Source: an uncultured Oscillospiraceae bacterium (GTDB lineage: Bacteria > Bacillota > Clostridia > Oscillospirales > Ruminococcaceae). From it: 64,000 nucleotides of DNA. Under the pieces are notes generated by a model. It had not been told where the DNA came from and searched no databases. It was given only the letters and a program-made list of their open reading frames with translations. The translations under genes and the position numbers were made by a program. Positions 42,943 through 51,968 of the stretch are shown one piece after another (positions within the stretch are counted from its first letter, which is position 1; each line of letters starts with the position of its first letter). The stretch lies in contig CAJUSD010000007.1 in assembly GCA_910589145.1 (NCBI GenBank), positions 42,044 to 106,043 on the forward strand. The letters run 5' to 3'.

Positions 42943-43671
42943 ATGAAAATTGCTTTACAGATGTATAGCGTGCGGGATAGTATTTCAGATGCAAAGTCCC
43001 TTATGAATGCTTTGAAAAAGGTCAAGGAAATAGGTTATGAGGGTGTAGAGCTTGCTGGCTGCTTTGGAGCGGATGCGGGAGAACTGCGGGAATGTTTAAA
43101 GGAGCTTGGACTGACAGCGGTAGGATGTCATGAATCTCTGCGTAATATTGATGCAGGGAATATAGATGAAATGCTTCATTTTTACCAGCAGGTGGGAGTA
43201 GAAAACTTTGTGTGCTCTTATGCCCCTGTCAGCACAAAAGAAGAATTAGAACACTTATGTACCCAAATGGAAAAGGTAAAGGCAAAAGCGGAAAGCCTTG
43301 GAATGAAAGTAGGTTATCACAATCATTCCCATGAGTTTAAAGGAGCAGATGGAATACGCCCAATTGAAAAAATCGCTGCCTGCTGCCCTCTGGAACTAGA
43401 TACTTACTGGTCATTGATAGCTGGGGAAGACAACAAGGGTTTTATCCGCCAAAAAAGGGAACAAATCGGACTTCTCCATCTAAAAGATGGCAGTGCGGAT
43501 GGGAAGCCATGTGCAATTGGTGAAGGCGTTGCAGATATTCAGGCGGTTCTGGATGCTGCAAAGGAAATTGGAAGCCAATGGATTATCGTAGAAAACGACA
43601 ACCCCACACCTGACGGATTTTCCGATGTACGCCGTAGTTTGGAAGCACTGAAAACGAGATACACTTTATAG
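42943..43671 (+). CDS. Sugar phosphate isomerase/epimerase family TIM barrel (2)
   Basis: The product is 242 aa, IolE/YcjR-like. Visible features are MKIALQMYSVRDSI at the N-terminus, VGYHNHSHEF with metal-binding His, LELDTYW, GLLHLKDGS and WIIVENDNP supplying Glu/Asp/His/Glu ligands. The first gene of this subfamily in the cluster begins 21 nt after the previous stop. Family members epimerise or dehydrate keto-sugars or keto-inositols. Confidence 0.9.
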   Translation: MKIALQMYSVRDSISDAKSLMNALKKVKEIGYEGVELAGCFGADAGELRECLKELGLTAVGCHESLRNIDAGNIDEMLHFYQQVGVENFVCSYAPVSTKEELEHLCTQMEKVKAKAESLGMKVGYHNHSHEFKGADGIRPIEKIAACCPLELDTYWSLIAGEDNKGFIRQKREQIGLLHLKDGSADGKPCAIGEGVADIQAVLDAAKEIGSQWIIVENDNPTPDGFSDVRRSLEALKTRYTL

Positions 43672-43702
43672 TAATTTTGATTCGGAAAGGAATGGCGTTT
43701 TT

Positions 43703-44668
43703 ATGAAACTGGGTGTATTTACAACTTTACTGTCCAATCTTCCTTTAGAGGAAGCTCTTAAATACTTCCAATCTCTGGGAATTCAGATGGTTGAAATAGG
43801 GTGCGGAAATTATCCGGGCAATGCCCACTGCGACCCTGAAACACTGCTGGCAAGTGAGGAAAAACGAACAGAATTTACTGGGTTGATTCAAAAGTATGGG
43901 ATGGAGATAAGCGCTCTTTCCTGTCATGGAAATCCGGTTCATCCCAACAAAGAAATAGCTGGAAAAAACGATCAAGTAATGCGCAATACAGTGCTGCTGG
44001 CTGAAAAGTTGGGGATACATCAAATCAATGCATTTTCCGGCTGTCCAGGAGACCATGAAGGAGCTAAATATCCAAACTGGGTTACTTGTCCCTGGCCGGA
44101 AGATTTCACCAAAATTCTGGAATGGCAGTGGAATGAAATCCTGATTCCTTACTGGAAGGACTTTACAGCCTTTTCTAAAGCCCATGGTGTAAATAAAATT
44201 GCCCTTGAACTTCACCCTGGTTTCTGCGTTTACAATACCCATTCCCTTTTAAAGCTGCGGGAAGCGGTGGGACCAGAGATAGGCGCAAATCTTGACCCCA
44301 GCCATTTAATCTGGCAGGGGATGGATCCTGTAGCGGTAATAAAGGCTTTAGGGAATGCAATTTTCCATTTCCATGCTAAAGATACCAAGATTGATAAATA
44401 TAATACAGCTGTAGACGGCGTTCTGGATACCCGCCATTATTCCGACGAAGCCCATCGGTCCTGGATTTTCCGAAGTATTGGATATGGAAACGATTCCCTG
44501 TATTGGAAAGATATTATCAGCGCTCTGCGGATTGCCGGTTATGACTACGCTATTAGTATAGAACATGAAGACGGCCTTATGAGCCAAAATGAGGGTCTTT
44601 CCAAGGCGGTTTCCTTCCTGAAAGACGTTATTACATTTGAAGGCGTCAGCGAAATGTGGTGGGCTTAA
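43703..44668 (+). CDS. Sugar phosphate isomerase/epimerase family TIM barrel (3)
   Basis: The product is 321 aa, the longest of the three. Metal ligands are plausible in LELHPGFCVYN (Glu/His), NLDPSHLIWQG (Asp/His), FHFHAKDTKID (His) and SIEHEDGLM (Glu), a complete set for this fold. AAAGGAATGG precedes the ATG. Similar proteins in other Clostridia and Bacteroidetes lie beside Gfo/Idh enzymes in glycoside or inositol catabolic clusters. Confidence 0.9.
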   Translation: MKLGVFTTLLSNLPLEEALKYFQSLGIQMVEIGCGNYPGNAHCDPETLLASEEKRTEFTGLIQKYGMEISALSCHGNPVHPNKEIAGKNDQVMRNTVLLAEKLGIHQINAFSGCPGDHEGAKYPNWVTCPWPEDFTKILEWQWNEILIPYWKDFTAFSKAHGVNKIALELHPGFCVYNTHSLLKLREAVGPEIGANLDPSHLIWQGMDPVAVIKALGNAIFHFHAKDTKIDKYNTAVDGVLDTRHYSDEAHRSWIFRSIGYGNDSLYWKDIISALRIAGYDYAISIEHEDGLMSQNEGLSKAVSFLKDVITFEGVSEMWWA

Positions 44669-44704
44669 GGGAGCTTTACCTTTGGAGAGGAGATAATAGA
44701 CGAT

Positions 44705-45775
44705 ATGAGCGAGAAATTCGGCGTTGCAGTTATTGGTTATGGAGGCATGGGGGGATGGCATGTCCGCCAATTAAAAACAATGGATGAAATCCAGCTTTGC
44801 GGAATATATGATAGAGATCCAAAACGAAATGCTACCGCAGAAAAGGCGGGGGTACATGTTTACCAGTCTATGGAAGAGCTGCTGGCTGATCCTATGGTAA
44901 AACTGGTAACAATTGCCATTCCAAATGACCAGCATAAAGATGTATCCATTTGGGCAATGCAGGCAGGGAAAAATGTTGTATGCGAAAAACCTGTAGCACT
45001 TTCTACCGACGAAACAGTAGAGATGATTAAAGCTGCAAAAGCAAATGGGGTATTATTTACCGTTCATCAGAACCGCCGGTGGGACGAAGATTTCCTTACC
45101 ATAAAGAAAATTTATGAAGAGGGACAGCTTGGACGGGTCTTTAAGATTGAATCCCGTGTCCATGGATCACGGGGAATTCCCAGCGACTGGCGAAATCAGA
45201 AAATTTATGGCGGTGGAATGGTTCTGGATTGGGGCGTTCACCTGCTTGACCAGATTTTAATGATGGTCAAAGAACCTGTTGTTTCTGTCTATGCCGATCT
45301 GGATAATGTAACCAATCAAGAGGTCGATGACGGATTTAAAGCCATTATTCATTTTGCGCCTCATATTGCGGGAGAACCTCCGCTTTCCTGCCAGGTGGAA
45401 GTAGGAACCAGTAACTTTATTAATCTTCCCCGATGGTATATGTTAGGGGAGAATGGTTCGGCTGTAATTGAGGATTGGGATTTGAACGGTAAAATTGTAA
45501 TGGTTTCCGATTGGGAAAAACGAGATGCTGTCCCGGTTGTTACTGCTGCTGGATTAACAAAAACAATGGCTCCCCGTACAAAAGACACTATTCAAGAATA
45601 TCCATTGCCAGAGGTACATTCGGATGTGCGGGACTTTTACCGTAATTTGATTCAAGCGGTTGACGGTAAAGCAGAACAGATTGTAAAGCATCAGGAGATA
45701 TTGCGGTCAATGCGGTTAATGGAAGCTGTCCTGCATAGTGCGGAAACAGGAGAAACCGTTCATTGGGTGATATAA
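44705..45775 (+). CDS. Gfo/Idh/MocA family oxidoreductase (second in cluster)
   Basis: The product is 356 aa. Rossmann motif VAVIGYGGMGGWHVRQL, EKP motif CEKPVALS (about residues 96-103) and GGGMVLDWGVHLLDQIL mark a complete enzyme. It is only distantly related to the first Gfo/Idh in the cluster, suggesting two different redox steps, for example oxidation at one stage and reduction at another. GGAGAGGAG precedes the ATG. Last gene of the unit, followed by repeat copy C and a terminator. Confidence 0.92.
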   Translation: MSEKFGVAVIGYGGMGGWHVRQLKTMDEIQLCGIYDRDPKRNATAEKAGVHVYQSMEELLADPMVKLVTIAIPNDQHKDVSIWAMQAGKNVVCEKPVALSTDETVEMIKAAKANGVLFTVHQNRRWDEDFLTIKKIYEEGQLGRVFKIESRVHGSRGIPSDWRNQKIYGGGMVLDWGVHLLDQILMMVKEPVVSVYADLDNVTNQEVDDGFKAIIHFAPHIAGEPPLSCQVEVGTSNFINLPRWYMLGENGSAVIEDWDLNGKIVMVSDWEKRDAVPVVTAAGLTKTMAPRTKDTIQEYPLPEVHSDVRDFYRNLIQAVDGKAEQIVKHQEILRSMRLMEAVLHSAETGETVHWVI

Positions 45776-45787
45776 AGGCAAATCTAT

Positions 45788-45890
45788 GGGTGCAGCCTTA
45801 AGCAGATAAAAAAGGGTTCGGGGTTAGGTGGTTATGTACGGCAAAGCTGTACATAACCACCTAACTGTCAGTCGCAAAATGTCCCAGCAT
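45788..45890. repeat. Intergenic hairpin repeat, copy C
   Basis: It begins GGGTGCAGCCTTAAG, as copy B does, then GGGTTCGGGGTTAGG. The hairpin arms 45823-45839 and 45849-45865 are 17-bp perfectly complementary, extended by G-T and GC pairs to a loop AAA. The arm sequences differ from copy A yet remain paired. The tail CAGTCGCAAAATG is degenerate. Confidence 0.75.
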
Positions 45891-45935
45891 ACTAAAAAGT
45901 TACGTGATGTTTATAATTTTTATTTTTACCTAATA

Positions 45936-45985
45936 TTAAAAAAGGTCTGCTACAAAAGTTACACATTTTGCAGCAGACCTTTTTA
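45936..45985. terminator. Bidirectional terminator between keto-sugar cluster and Rpn gene
   Basis: The stem AAAAAGGTCTGCT/AGCAGACCTTTTT extended by AAAA/TTTT is flanked by A and T runs suitable for both converging transcription units. Confidence 0.82.
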
Positions 45986-46013
45986 AAAACACTATATTTT
46001 ATTGACAAGAATG

Positions 46014-46889
46014 TTAATTTCCAAGAGAAAGTTTAACCTCTTCAATGGGAATACTCAAAATTTCAGCTATTTTCTCAGCAGAAAGGAATTTTGACATAGA
46101 ACGGATATTTTTTTGGCGTTCTTTTATTTCACCTTTTTGTTCACGTTCGTTCCCAAATTGTTCCATATATTGTTCCAAAGCCTTTTCCTGATCGAATAAC
46201 GCCATCATAATATCTATTACCTCCTTTTCCCGGCTCTCAAGATATTCCTTTAAAATATTCCGGTTCCAACATATCTGTATGGTTTCCATCACAGCCTTCC
46301 GAGTTCTTCCATATATCTTTATCTGCTCAGTATATACATTTGTAAATTCCACATACTGGCTGATAATATCTTCTCCGCCATTCCCACAAAAAATTCTGAC
46401 GTTCATTTCAAGGAATGTTCCATCTTCCCGAAAGAACTCTTTGGAAAGATGGATCCATTCTGGAACCTTCTTCTGCCCACCAGTGTAAATAACATAAAAC
46501 TCCGGCTTAGGAAGTTTGAGTTTTACACTTCCATAGCGATTTTGCTTGGTATCCTCTATATACCTGTTCCAAGTATACGCCAGATACAATAAAATACGTA
46601 TAATAATGTTTACAGACCAGGTTGATTGTGCTTCGAGAAGGACAAGGAGTGTCCCGCGTACCATCATACCCAGATCATTGTATTGTTGGTCAGTCAGGAT
46701 ATTGTCTATGGTAACATTGCTGATATCGTCCTCAGTAACATCTGCATCCTCTGGATGGATAGCCTTATATAATTGCAGGGCGTATTTCCGGGTTCCAAAC
46801 AAATCGCGGAAAACAGAATCTTTTACTGTGGCTTTAATATCTATCGCCGGCTTTTTTATTGCTATGGATTTCTCGGCTATGTCTAGCAT
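46014..46889 (-). CDS. Rpn/PD-(D/E)XK nuclease family transposase-like protein
   Basis: The product is 291 aa. The N-terminal KATVKDSVFRDLFGTRKYALQLYKAIH and LLVLLEAQSTWSVNIIIRILLYLAYTWNRYI (with a Glu-x-Gln nuclease core) are typical of the Rpn/transposase_31-type PD-(D/E)XK family. The C-terminus has a predicted coiled region ending IAEILSIPIEEVKLSLG. The start at 46889 has AAGGA 8 nt upstream and fits the promoter at 46940-46968; the ATG at 46931 would be almost leaderless. Members are stand-alone genes, sometimes multicopy, linked to recombination or phage defence. No flanking repeats are visible. Confidence 0.82.
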   Translation of the reverse strand: MLDIAEKSIAIKKPAIDIKATVKDSVFRDLFGTRKYALQLYKAIHPEDADVTEDDISNVTIDNILTDQQYNDLGMMVRGTLLVLLEAQSTWSVNIIIRILLYLAYTWNRYIEDTKQNRYGSVKLKLPKPEFYVIYTGGQKKVPEWIHLSKEFFREDGTFLEMNVRIFCGNGGEDIISQYVEFTNVYTEQIKIYGRTRKAVMETIQICWNRNILKEYLESREKEVIDIMMALFDQEKALEQYMEQFGNEREQKGEIKERQKNIRSMSKFLSAEKIAEILSIPIEEVKLSLGN

Positions 46890-46939
46890 ATTGTCAGTCC
46901 TTATATATCTGTTATGATGTTTCTTTTTCATCCAATCTT

Positions 46940-46968
46940 ATTATAATTAAAAATCAGCTAAATAACAA
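46940..46968 (-). promoter_or_regulatory. Promoter of the Rpn-family gene
   Basis: On the minus strand, TTGTTA (46963-46968), 17-nt spacer and TATAAT (46940-46945). Confidence 0.7.
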
Positions 46969-47037
46969 GATAGGCAACATTATTTTTAATAATTAATATA
47001 TAGGTACCAAATTTCAAATAATTTTTCTCTATTGAAT

Positions 47038-47075
47038 AAAAAACTGCCCTGTCCGCTTAAGGACAGGGCAGTTTA
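47038..47075 (-). terminator. Terminator of the second CUT1 operon
   Basis: AAACTGCCCTGTCC (47041-47054) pairs with GGACAGGGCAGTTT (47061-47074); T residues follow on the minus strand. It lies 6 nt after the glycosidase stop. Confidence 0.88.
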
Positions 47076-47080
47076 GAGAC

Positions 47081-49147
47081 TTAATAAGTCAGCCTGATAA
47101 CTTGATGAATCTCAATTTCTGGTAGTTTCACTTTCCAGAAACCATTCTCAGTTTCTAAAACAAGAGGCTTTGTTTCCGGGTAAACTAATTCTGCGCCTTT
47201 CAAAGAATACTTTTTCTGGTCTAACAGGAGAATGCCGCCGTCCACAGCAGGAGCATCTCCATTGAAATGTTCGGCAATATGGGAAACTTCATGAACAATT
47301 ACTTCCTGATGGGAAGGACGGTCATAGGCCACAAATCCCAAAGCATGATGATTCCCAGTCTCCAGTGCAATAGAAGGTTCCTTCAACGCTGTTGCAGTGA
47401 TCTCCCCAAAGATACCATCCAGATAGTTCAGTTCTGTTTCAGCCATCATATCAAAGGCCGCGTAAAATACCTGACCTTTTCCACAGGAATTCAGAAGAAT
47501 AGCCGGATCGTTGGTAGGGGTTTTGGGAGGCGGGCACCACCAGTTGACCCAGGTGTTGGCGGTCAACTCCGTGGCGGGGTAAACAAAGCGGGTCAGAATT
47601 TCTGCGCCAGTCGTCCGAACCTGATAATAAACACTTCCTACAGGGGCATAAGTCCTGCTGATGGATTTCAGAAGGGGATGTTCTGACGGTTCCAGGTATC
47701 CACCCCATTTGGCATCTTTATAACGGGTGATTTCCCCAATGTACCCTGCTCCCATCAAATCCGCCAAAGCAAAGTTGGAACGCATCTTTCCATCCTTTTC
47801 AAACATACCAGTCAGCCCAGAGAGTATCAGATATCCGCCGCCCTCTACGAAGGCTTTCAGTGCAGCATGAAGTTTCTCACTGACATGGAATACGTTAGGC
47901 AGGATCACCATCCGGAATTTTTTCAGCATATCAGTAGATACATCCTGTTCTGGGACGATCTTCCAGGTCATGCCGCTGGCATCACAGAGTTTCATTGCAC
48001 CCATAACCGCTGTACGGTGAACACTTCCCTGTTTTACCCTTCCGATAGCGTTGGGAACCAATACAAAATGATTGTTAATGCTGGCGGAAACATCGCTTTG
48101 GAGAATAGCGATGTCAGCGATTACTTCCCGGTCAGAGAGATATTTCTCAAACTTCTCCACCTCTTGGTAAGCTGCTCCAACATGTTGGGCCTCTTCATGC
48201 TCCAAAGTTCCGTCTGGATGTTGAGAACCAGAATACATAAATACCCGGCATCCCTGTGCGGCAATCTGTGCAGCAGCCAGTTTGTAGATATTTTTGTTTC
48301 TGTAATTATAAACCTCTGAAACATCCCCTGGCCCAAGCTGAGGATATTGCCCAACAGCAGTATCTCTTGCATAGGCAGCGGACAGCCAATTCCCTGCAAA
48401 GGGTTCAGTAAACTGGTAGTCCAGTTTATCGCGAATATCTTTGCAGTACAGAGCTGCAAAGTTTACAGTTATCTTAATATCCGGCACATGCTTCTGCATA
48501 ACGGCACGGATATCATCCAGCATAGAGGATGCACTGCGGTCTAGGAAGTTATTAATATCTTGATAATGGGCGACAATCTCCTCATCTTTTTCGGGCAGCG
48601 GATAGCCGCATTCCTTTTCAAATTTAGCCCGGCAGGAGGGACAGTAACAAAGGGATTTCCCAAATATGTCCAGGAACAATGAATCTGGATGGTAGTTTTC
48701 AGCGATTTCATTCAACTGATCCAAAACATACTGGCGGTATCCTGTTTCGTAACAGGGCATTTTCCAATGGGCAATTGGGGATGCGCAGATAAGGGGAGTG
48801 CCGTCCGGTTTTACAATAGCCCATTCGGGATGGGCTACCGGCGCATAGGTGTCATATTCCAGGCAGTAGTAAGCATTAAATTCAATTTTATTCCGGGTCA
48901 GAACTTCCCTCAGTTCTGCGATCCAGTCCCGATCTCCCAGACCGGGATGCTTTTTACCAACCTTGGTATTGTAGTAGCTGGCTCCCCAGTGGTCTTTGGT
49001 GTAAACCATCAAACTGGTAATATTAGCCTCTTTGAAAAAGGTTTCATATTCCTTGGGATCAAGCTTGTCAAGAGTGATAATAGGCGTGTCGGGAGAGTGA
49101 TGATCCACTAAGTAGCCCCGGTATGCTGTTTTGTAAAGATTTGACAT
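47081..49147 (-). CDS. GHL6-type glycoside hydrolase with beta-galactosidase trimerisation-like domain
   Basis: The product is 688 aa. Residues 1-330 form a TIM-barrel like the hypothetical glycosyl hydrolase 6 family (FNAYYCLEYDTYAPVAHPEW, SLFLDIFGKSLCYCPSCRAKFEKECG). The middle part (about 370-570) is like the beta-galactosidase trimerisation/GATase fold (MVILPNVFHVSEKLHAALKAFVEGGGYLILSG). A small beta domain ends the protein. No signal peptide. The start at 49147 (MSNLYKTA) is preceded by GAAGGGAAG. It is last in a CUT1 operon and so probably trims the imported glycan; the linkage is not predictable. Confidence 0.82.
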   Translation of the reverse strand: MSNLYKTAYRGYLVDHHSPDTPIITLDKLDPKEYETFFKEANITSLMVYTKDHWGASYYNTKVGKKHPGLGDRDWIAELREVLTRNKIEFNAYYCLEYDTYAPVAHPEWAIVKPDGTPLICASPIAHWKMPCYETGYRQYVLDQLNEIAENYHPDSLFLDIFGKSLCYCPSCRAKFEKECGYPLPEKDEEIVAHYQDINNFLDRSASSMLDDIRAVMQKHVPDIKITVNFAALYCKDIRDKLDYQFTEPFAGNWLSAAYARDTAVGQYPQLGPGDVSEVYNYRNKNIYKLAAAQIAAQGCRVFMYSGSQHPDGTLEHEEAQHVGAAYQEVEKFEKYLSDREVIADIAILQSDVSASINNHFVLVPNAIGRVKQGSVHRTAVMGAMKLCDASGMTWKIVPEQDVSTDMLKKFRMVILPNVFHVSEKLHAALKAFVEGGGYLILSGLTGMFEKDGKMRSNFALADLMGAGYIGEITRYKDAKWGGYLEPSEHPLLKSISRTYAPVGSVYYQVRTTGAEILTRFVYPATELTANTWVNWWCPPPKTPTNDPAILLNSCGKGQVFYAAFDMMAETELNYLDGIFGEITATALKEPSIALETGNHHALGFVAYDRPSHQEVIVHEVSHIAEHFNGDAPAVDGGILLLDQKKYSLKGAELVYPETKPLVLETENGFWKVKLPEIEIHQVIRLTY

Positions 49148-49279
49148 TGTTGCACTTCCCTTCCCATATTGGGTATGATACAAACATGGGGATCTATCCT
49201 TCCTGCCCTTCAGAAATCCAAATAAATCCCCATGTTTTACGTTTTATTTGATGAGCAAGCCTATTGCTATTATCGTTTT

Positions 49280-50914
49280 TTATTTAACGAAAACAGATTC
49301 ATAAACTTTCTGCGCTTCATCCAAAGTAGCTTGGCCGCCGCTCTGGAGCCATTCGTTTACATAATTGTCCCACTCAGACAGAGGTCTTGTTCCGGTAACA
49401 AAGTCTACCATGGCTTTAGAAACAATAGTCTGGAGATTGGTTTTATATTGGGAATCCGCTTCCAGAGGATAGCTCTTCATAATGTCCATGGGGCCTTGTG
49501 CCAGGGCTCGTTGTGCGTTGACATAGGTCATATCTTTGACCTGGGGATCGTATACGTCGTAGTTGGGGCAGACGGAGAACGCACCGTTTGAGCCGTACCA
49601 GGAACGCTCGTCAAAAGTATCGAAGTTATCCATATAGGTAATGGAATTGTCAGCGTTGCGGGTAAAGGTTTTTCCTTCCTCTCCATCATACATCAGAACA
49701 TGCCAGTATGGATCACTCTGAAGGACATCCTGTACCTGGAGCCAGCGTGCAATTACTTCTGGCTTGCTTTCCAGCTGTTTGCCAAAACCGACGGTGGGAA
49801 TAACCAATTCCATAACCAACTGAGTAACACCGGAATCGCCATGAGGTCCAGTCATAGGCGCAAAGTTGGTTACTTTGGCGTTGGGATTGGCGTCAATGAC
49901 AGGATCGTACCATTTGCCGGAGAAGTACTTGGCAGCCGGGCCGGAGGTCCACCAATAGGAACTCGCTATATAGCCCTGCTTGCCGCTAACCCATTTTTGG
50001 AGCCAGGAATCGGCAGTATCAACCTTAAATTCAGGGTCAATCAGGTCTTCCTGATACCACTTGTTAAGAGTTTCCAGAGCTTCCTTGGTTCTAGGATCAA
50101 TAGCACCGTAAGCTACTTTCCCGTTTTCATCCAGATAATAAATGTTGGGATGGGAACCGAACATCCCAAAAATACCAGGCCAGATATTTTCCGTAGTGGT
50201 CTCTGGCAGATAGCCGCCCATACCGTAGGTGTTCTTTTGGCCGTCGCCGTCAGGGTCGTTATTGCGGAATGCCTTTAAAACTTCATAAAATTCATCAATA
50301 TTGGTGGGGATGGACATACCCAATTTTTCCAGCCAGTCCTCACGGATGACATTTACACGGGAGTGATCTCCCAAAGGCCAAACTACAGGCACACCGTAGT
50401 TCTGCCCGTCTACCTGGGTGAAAATCCAGGCGTCTTTATCCTTTTGCTCCACATATTCCATCATTTTGGGGGCGTTGTCATAAATGACTTGGGGATCGAC
50501 CTTGGCAAGCACACCCTGACGGGCATACTTCTGGGTAATCTGATAAGTGGTGCAGAGGAATACATCGGGAATATCACCGGATGCAACTTTCAAGTTCAGC
50601 GCTTGGGCATAATCGTCGCCTGTGTAGGTCTCAAACTTGATCTTTACGTTGAAATTGCTTTCAATCTGCTGCTTGACATAGGAATCATCCGGGGAGTCCT
50701 TGCCTACTGCGTAATCGCTGAAGAAGGACCATTCAACGGGGGCTGCATCAGAAGCCGCAGATGATGTGGAGCTGCCAGAGGAAGCGGTACTTCTGCTCGG
50801 TGCATTGCTGGCCGAGGGGGCAGTGCTGCTGGAATTTGTATTCCCGTTGCATCCCGCCAGCATCAGCGCGGCAAGAGTAAGGGCCAATGCCGATTTTGTT
50901 GCTTTTTTCATCAT
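49280..50914 (-). CDS. Extracellular sugar-binding lipoprotein (second CUT1 system)
   Basis: The product is 544 aa. The signal peptide ends in lipobox LAGC (Cys near residue 22) followed by a Ser/Thr/Ala-rich linker of about 35 residues. The mature part resembles large LplA/YtcQ-type binding proteins (VNVIREDWLEKLGMSIPTNIDEFYEVLKAFRNNDPDGDGQKNTYG). It parallels the protein at 13329 but is not closely similar. AGGAGG precedes two consecutive ATGs. It lies downstream of its two permeases, the reverse order of the first CUT1 operon. Confidence 0.93.
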   Translation of the reverse strand: MMKKATKSALALTLAALMLAGCNGNTNSSSTAPSASNAPSRSTASSGSSTSSAASDAAPVEWSFFSDYAVGKDSPDDSYVKQQIESNFNVKIKFETYTGDDYAQALNLKVASGDIPDVFLCTTYQITQKYARQGVLAKVDPQVIYDNAPKMMEYVEQKDKDAWIFTQVDGQNYGVPVVWPLGDHSRVNVIREDWLEKLGMSIPTNIDEFYEVLKAFRNNDPDGDGQKNTYGMGGYLPETTTENIWPGIFGMFGSHPNIYYLDENGKVAYGAIDPRTKEALETLNKWYQEDLIDPEFKVDTADSWLQKWVSGKQGYIASSYWWTSGPAAKYFSGKWYDPVIDANPNAKVTNFAPMTGPHGDSGVTQLVMELVIPTVGFGKQLESKPEVIARWLQVQDVLQSDPYWHVLMYDGEEGKTFTRNADNSITYMDNFDTFDERSWYGSNGAFSVCPNYDVYDPQVKDMTYVNAQRALAQGPMDIMKSYPLEADSQYKTNLQTIVSKAMVDFVTGTRPLSEWDNYVNEWLQSGGQATLDEAQKVYESVFVK

Positions 50915-50994
50915 AAACTAAAACCTCCTGAATATTTCACAGGCAAAAATTTGCTCCTGTGATTTTCTGATTTCGGGGTTCTGTATGCAAAAGA

Positions 50995-51903
50995 TCAGCC
51001 TTTTACAGCACCAATCATAATGCCTTTTTCAAAGTATTTGTAGACAAAGGGATAAATAATTAAAATTGGAATAAGGGAAATCATAATTAAAGCAGATTTT
51101 ACCTGTATTTGTCCAAGCTCTGTTCCCTCTACCGCCTGTTTAAAGAAGTTAGAAGCATTGTCATTGCTCATCAAAATCAAGGTATTGCGGAGCACTGCTT
51201 GTAAGACAAGTTTATTTTTGTCCTGTATGTACATGGTGGCAGCAAACCAGGAATTCCAATGGCCTACACCTACCCAAAGGCCAATGGTAGTCAATACCGG
51301 TTTGGAAAGCGGGAGGACAATTTGAAAGAAGGTGGTAAAATGTCCCGCACCGTCAATACGGGCAGCTTCCTCCAAATCTGTTGGAATGGACATAAAGAAA
51401 TTACGGATTACCATGATATTAAAGGCACTGACAACATTCTGACACATCAAAACAAATAAGGTGTTGAGAAGGTTGAGCTGTTTCATGGCAATGTAAGTAG
51501 GGATAATTCCGCCGTTAAAAAGCATGGTGAACACAAGCAGGAATGTAAAGATATTGCGTCCCGGCAGATCACGGCGGGCCAGCGGGTAGGCAAACAGGGT
51601 GTAGACGATGAGAGCCAGAAATGTTCCGCCTGCTGTTACCAGGATGGTATTTTTATATCCAATCCAGACAGAAGGGGCTTTCAATAAATTTTTATAAGCT
51701 TCTATAGTCATTTTGCCAGGGATGGGGAAGAAGTGGAAGCCTCCCCGGAACGCTTCGTCGTTGGTACTCAGGGAAACAGAAGTGACATGGAGGAAGGGGT
51801 ACAGGGCAGTCAGGGCGATAAAGCCCACCAATATGGCCACAACCCAGCCAAAAATCGCATCCCCACGGGTTTTACGGATGGCGTTGGGATTTTTCTTGCT
51901 CAT
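50995..51903 (-). CDS. Sugar ABC transporter permease (LplC-like, second system)
   Basis: The product is 302 aa with six hydrophobic segments, EAA loop EEAARIDGAGHFTTFFQIVLPLSKP and C-terminus FEKGIMIGAVKG. AAGGAGG precedes the ATG. It is the second of the pair of permeases and precedes the binding protein gene by 80 nt. As in the first system, no ATPase gene is present. Confidence 0.92.
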   Translation of the reverse strand: MSKKNPNAIRKTRGDAIFGWVVAILVGFIALTALYPFLHVTSVSLSTNDEAFRGGFHFFPIPGKMTIEAYKNLLKAPSVWIGYKNTILVTAGGTFLALIVYTLFAYPLARRDLPGRNIFTFLLVFTMLFNGGIIPTYIAMKQLNLLNTLFVLMCQNVVSAFNIMVIRNFFMSIPTDLEEAARIDGAGHFTTFFQIVLPLSKPVLTTIGLWVGVGHWNSWFAATMYIQDKNKLVLQAVLRNTLILMSNDNASNFFKQAVEGTELGQIQVKSALIMISLIPILIIYPFVYKYFEKGIMIGAVKG

Positions 51904-51968
51904 GGGTAAACCTCCTTCAAGTTTTTTGAAACTTTCTTACAGTACAATGGTTGTATTGGAGAAGAAAA

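Noticed and set aside
47267..47686. 139-codon plus-strand open frame inside the GHL6 glycosidase gene
   Set aside because: Antisense shadow of a well-supported gene; no ribosome binding site or family.
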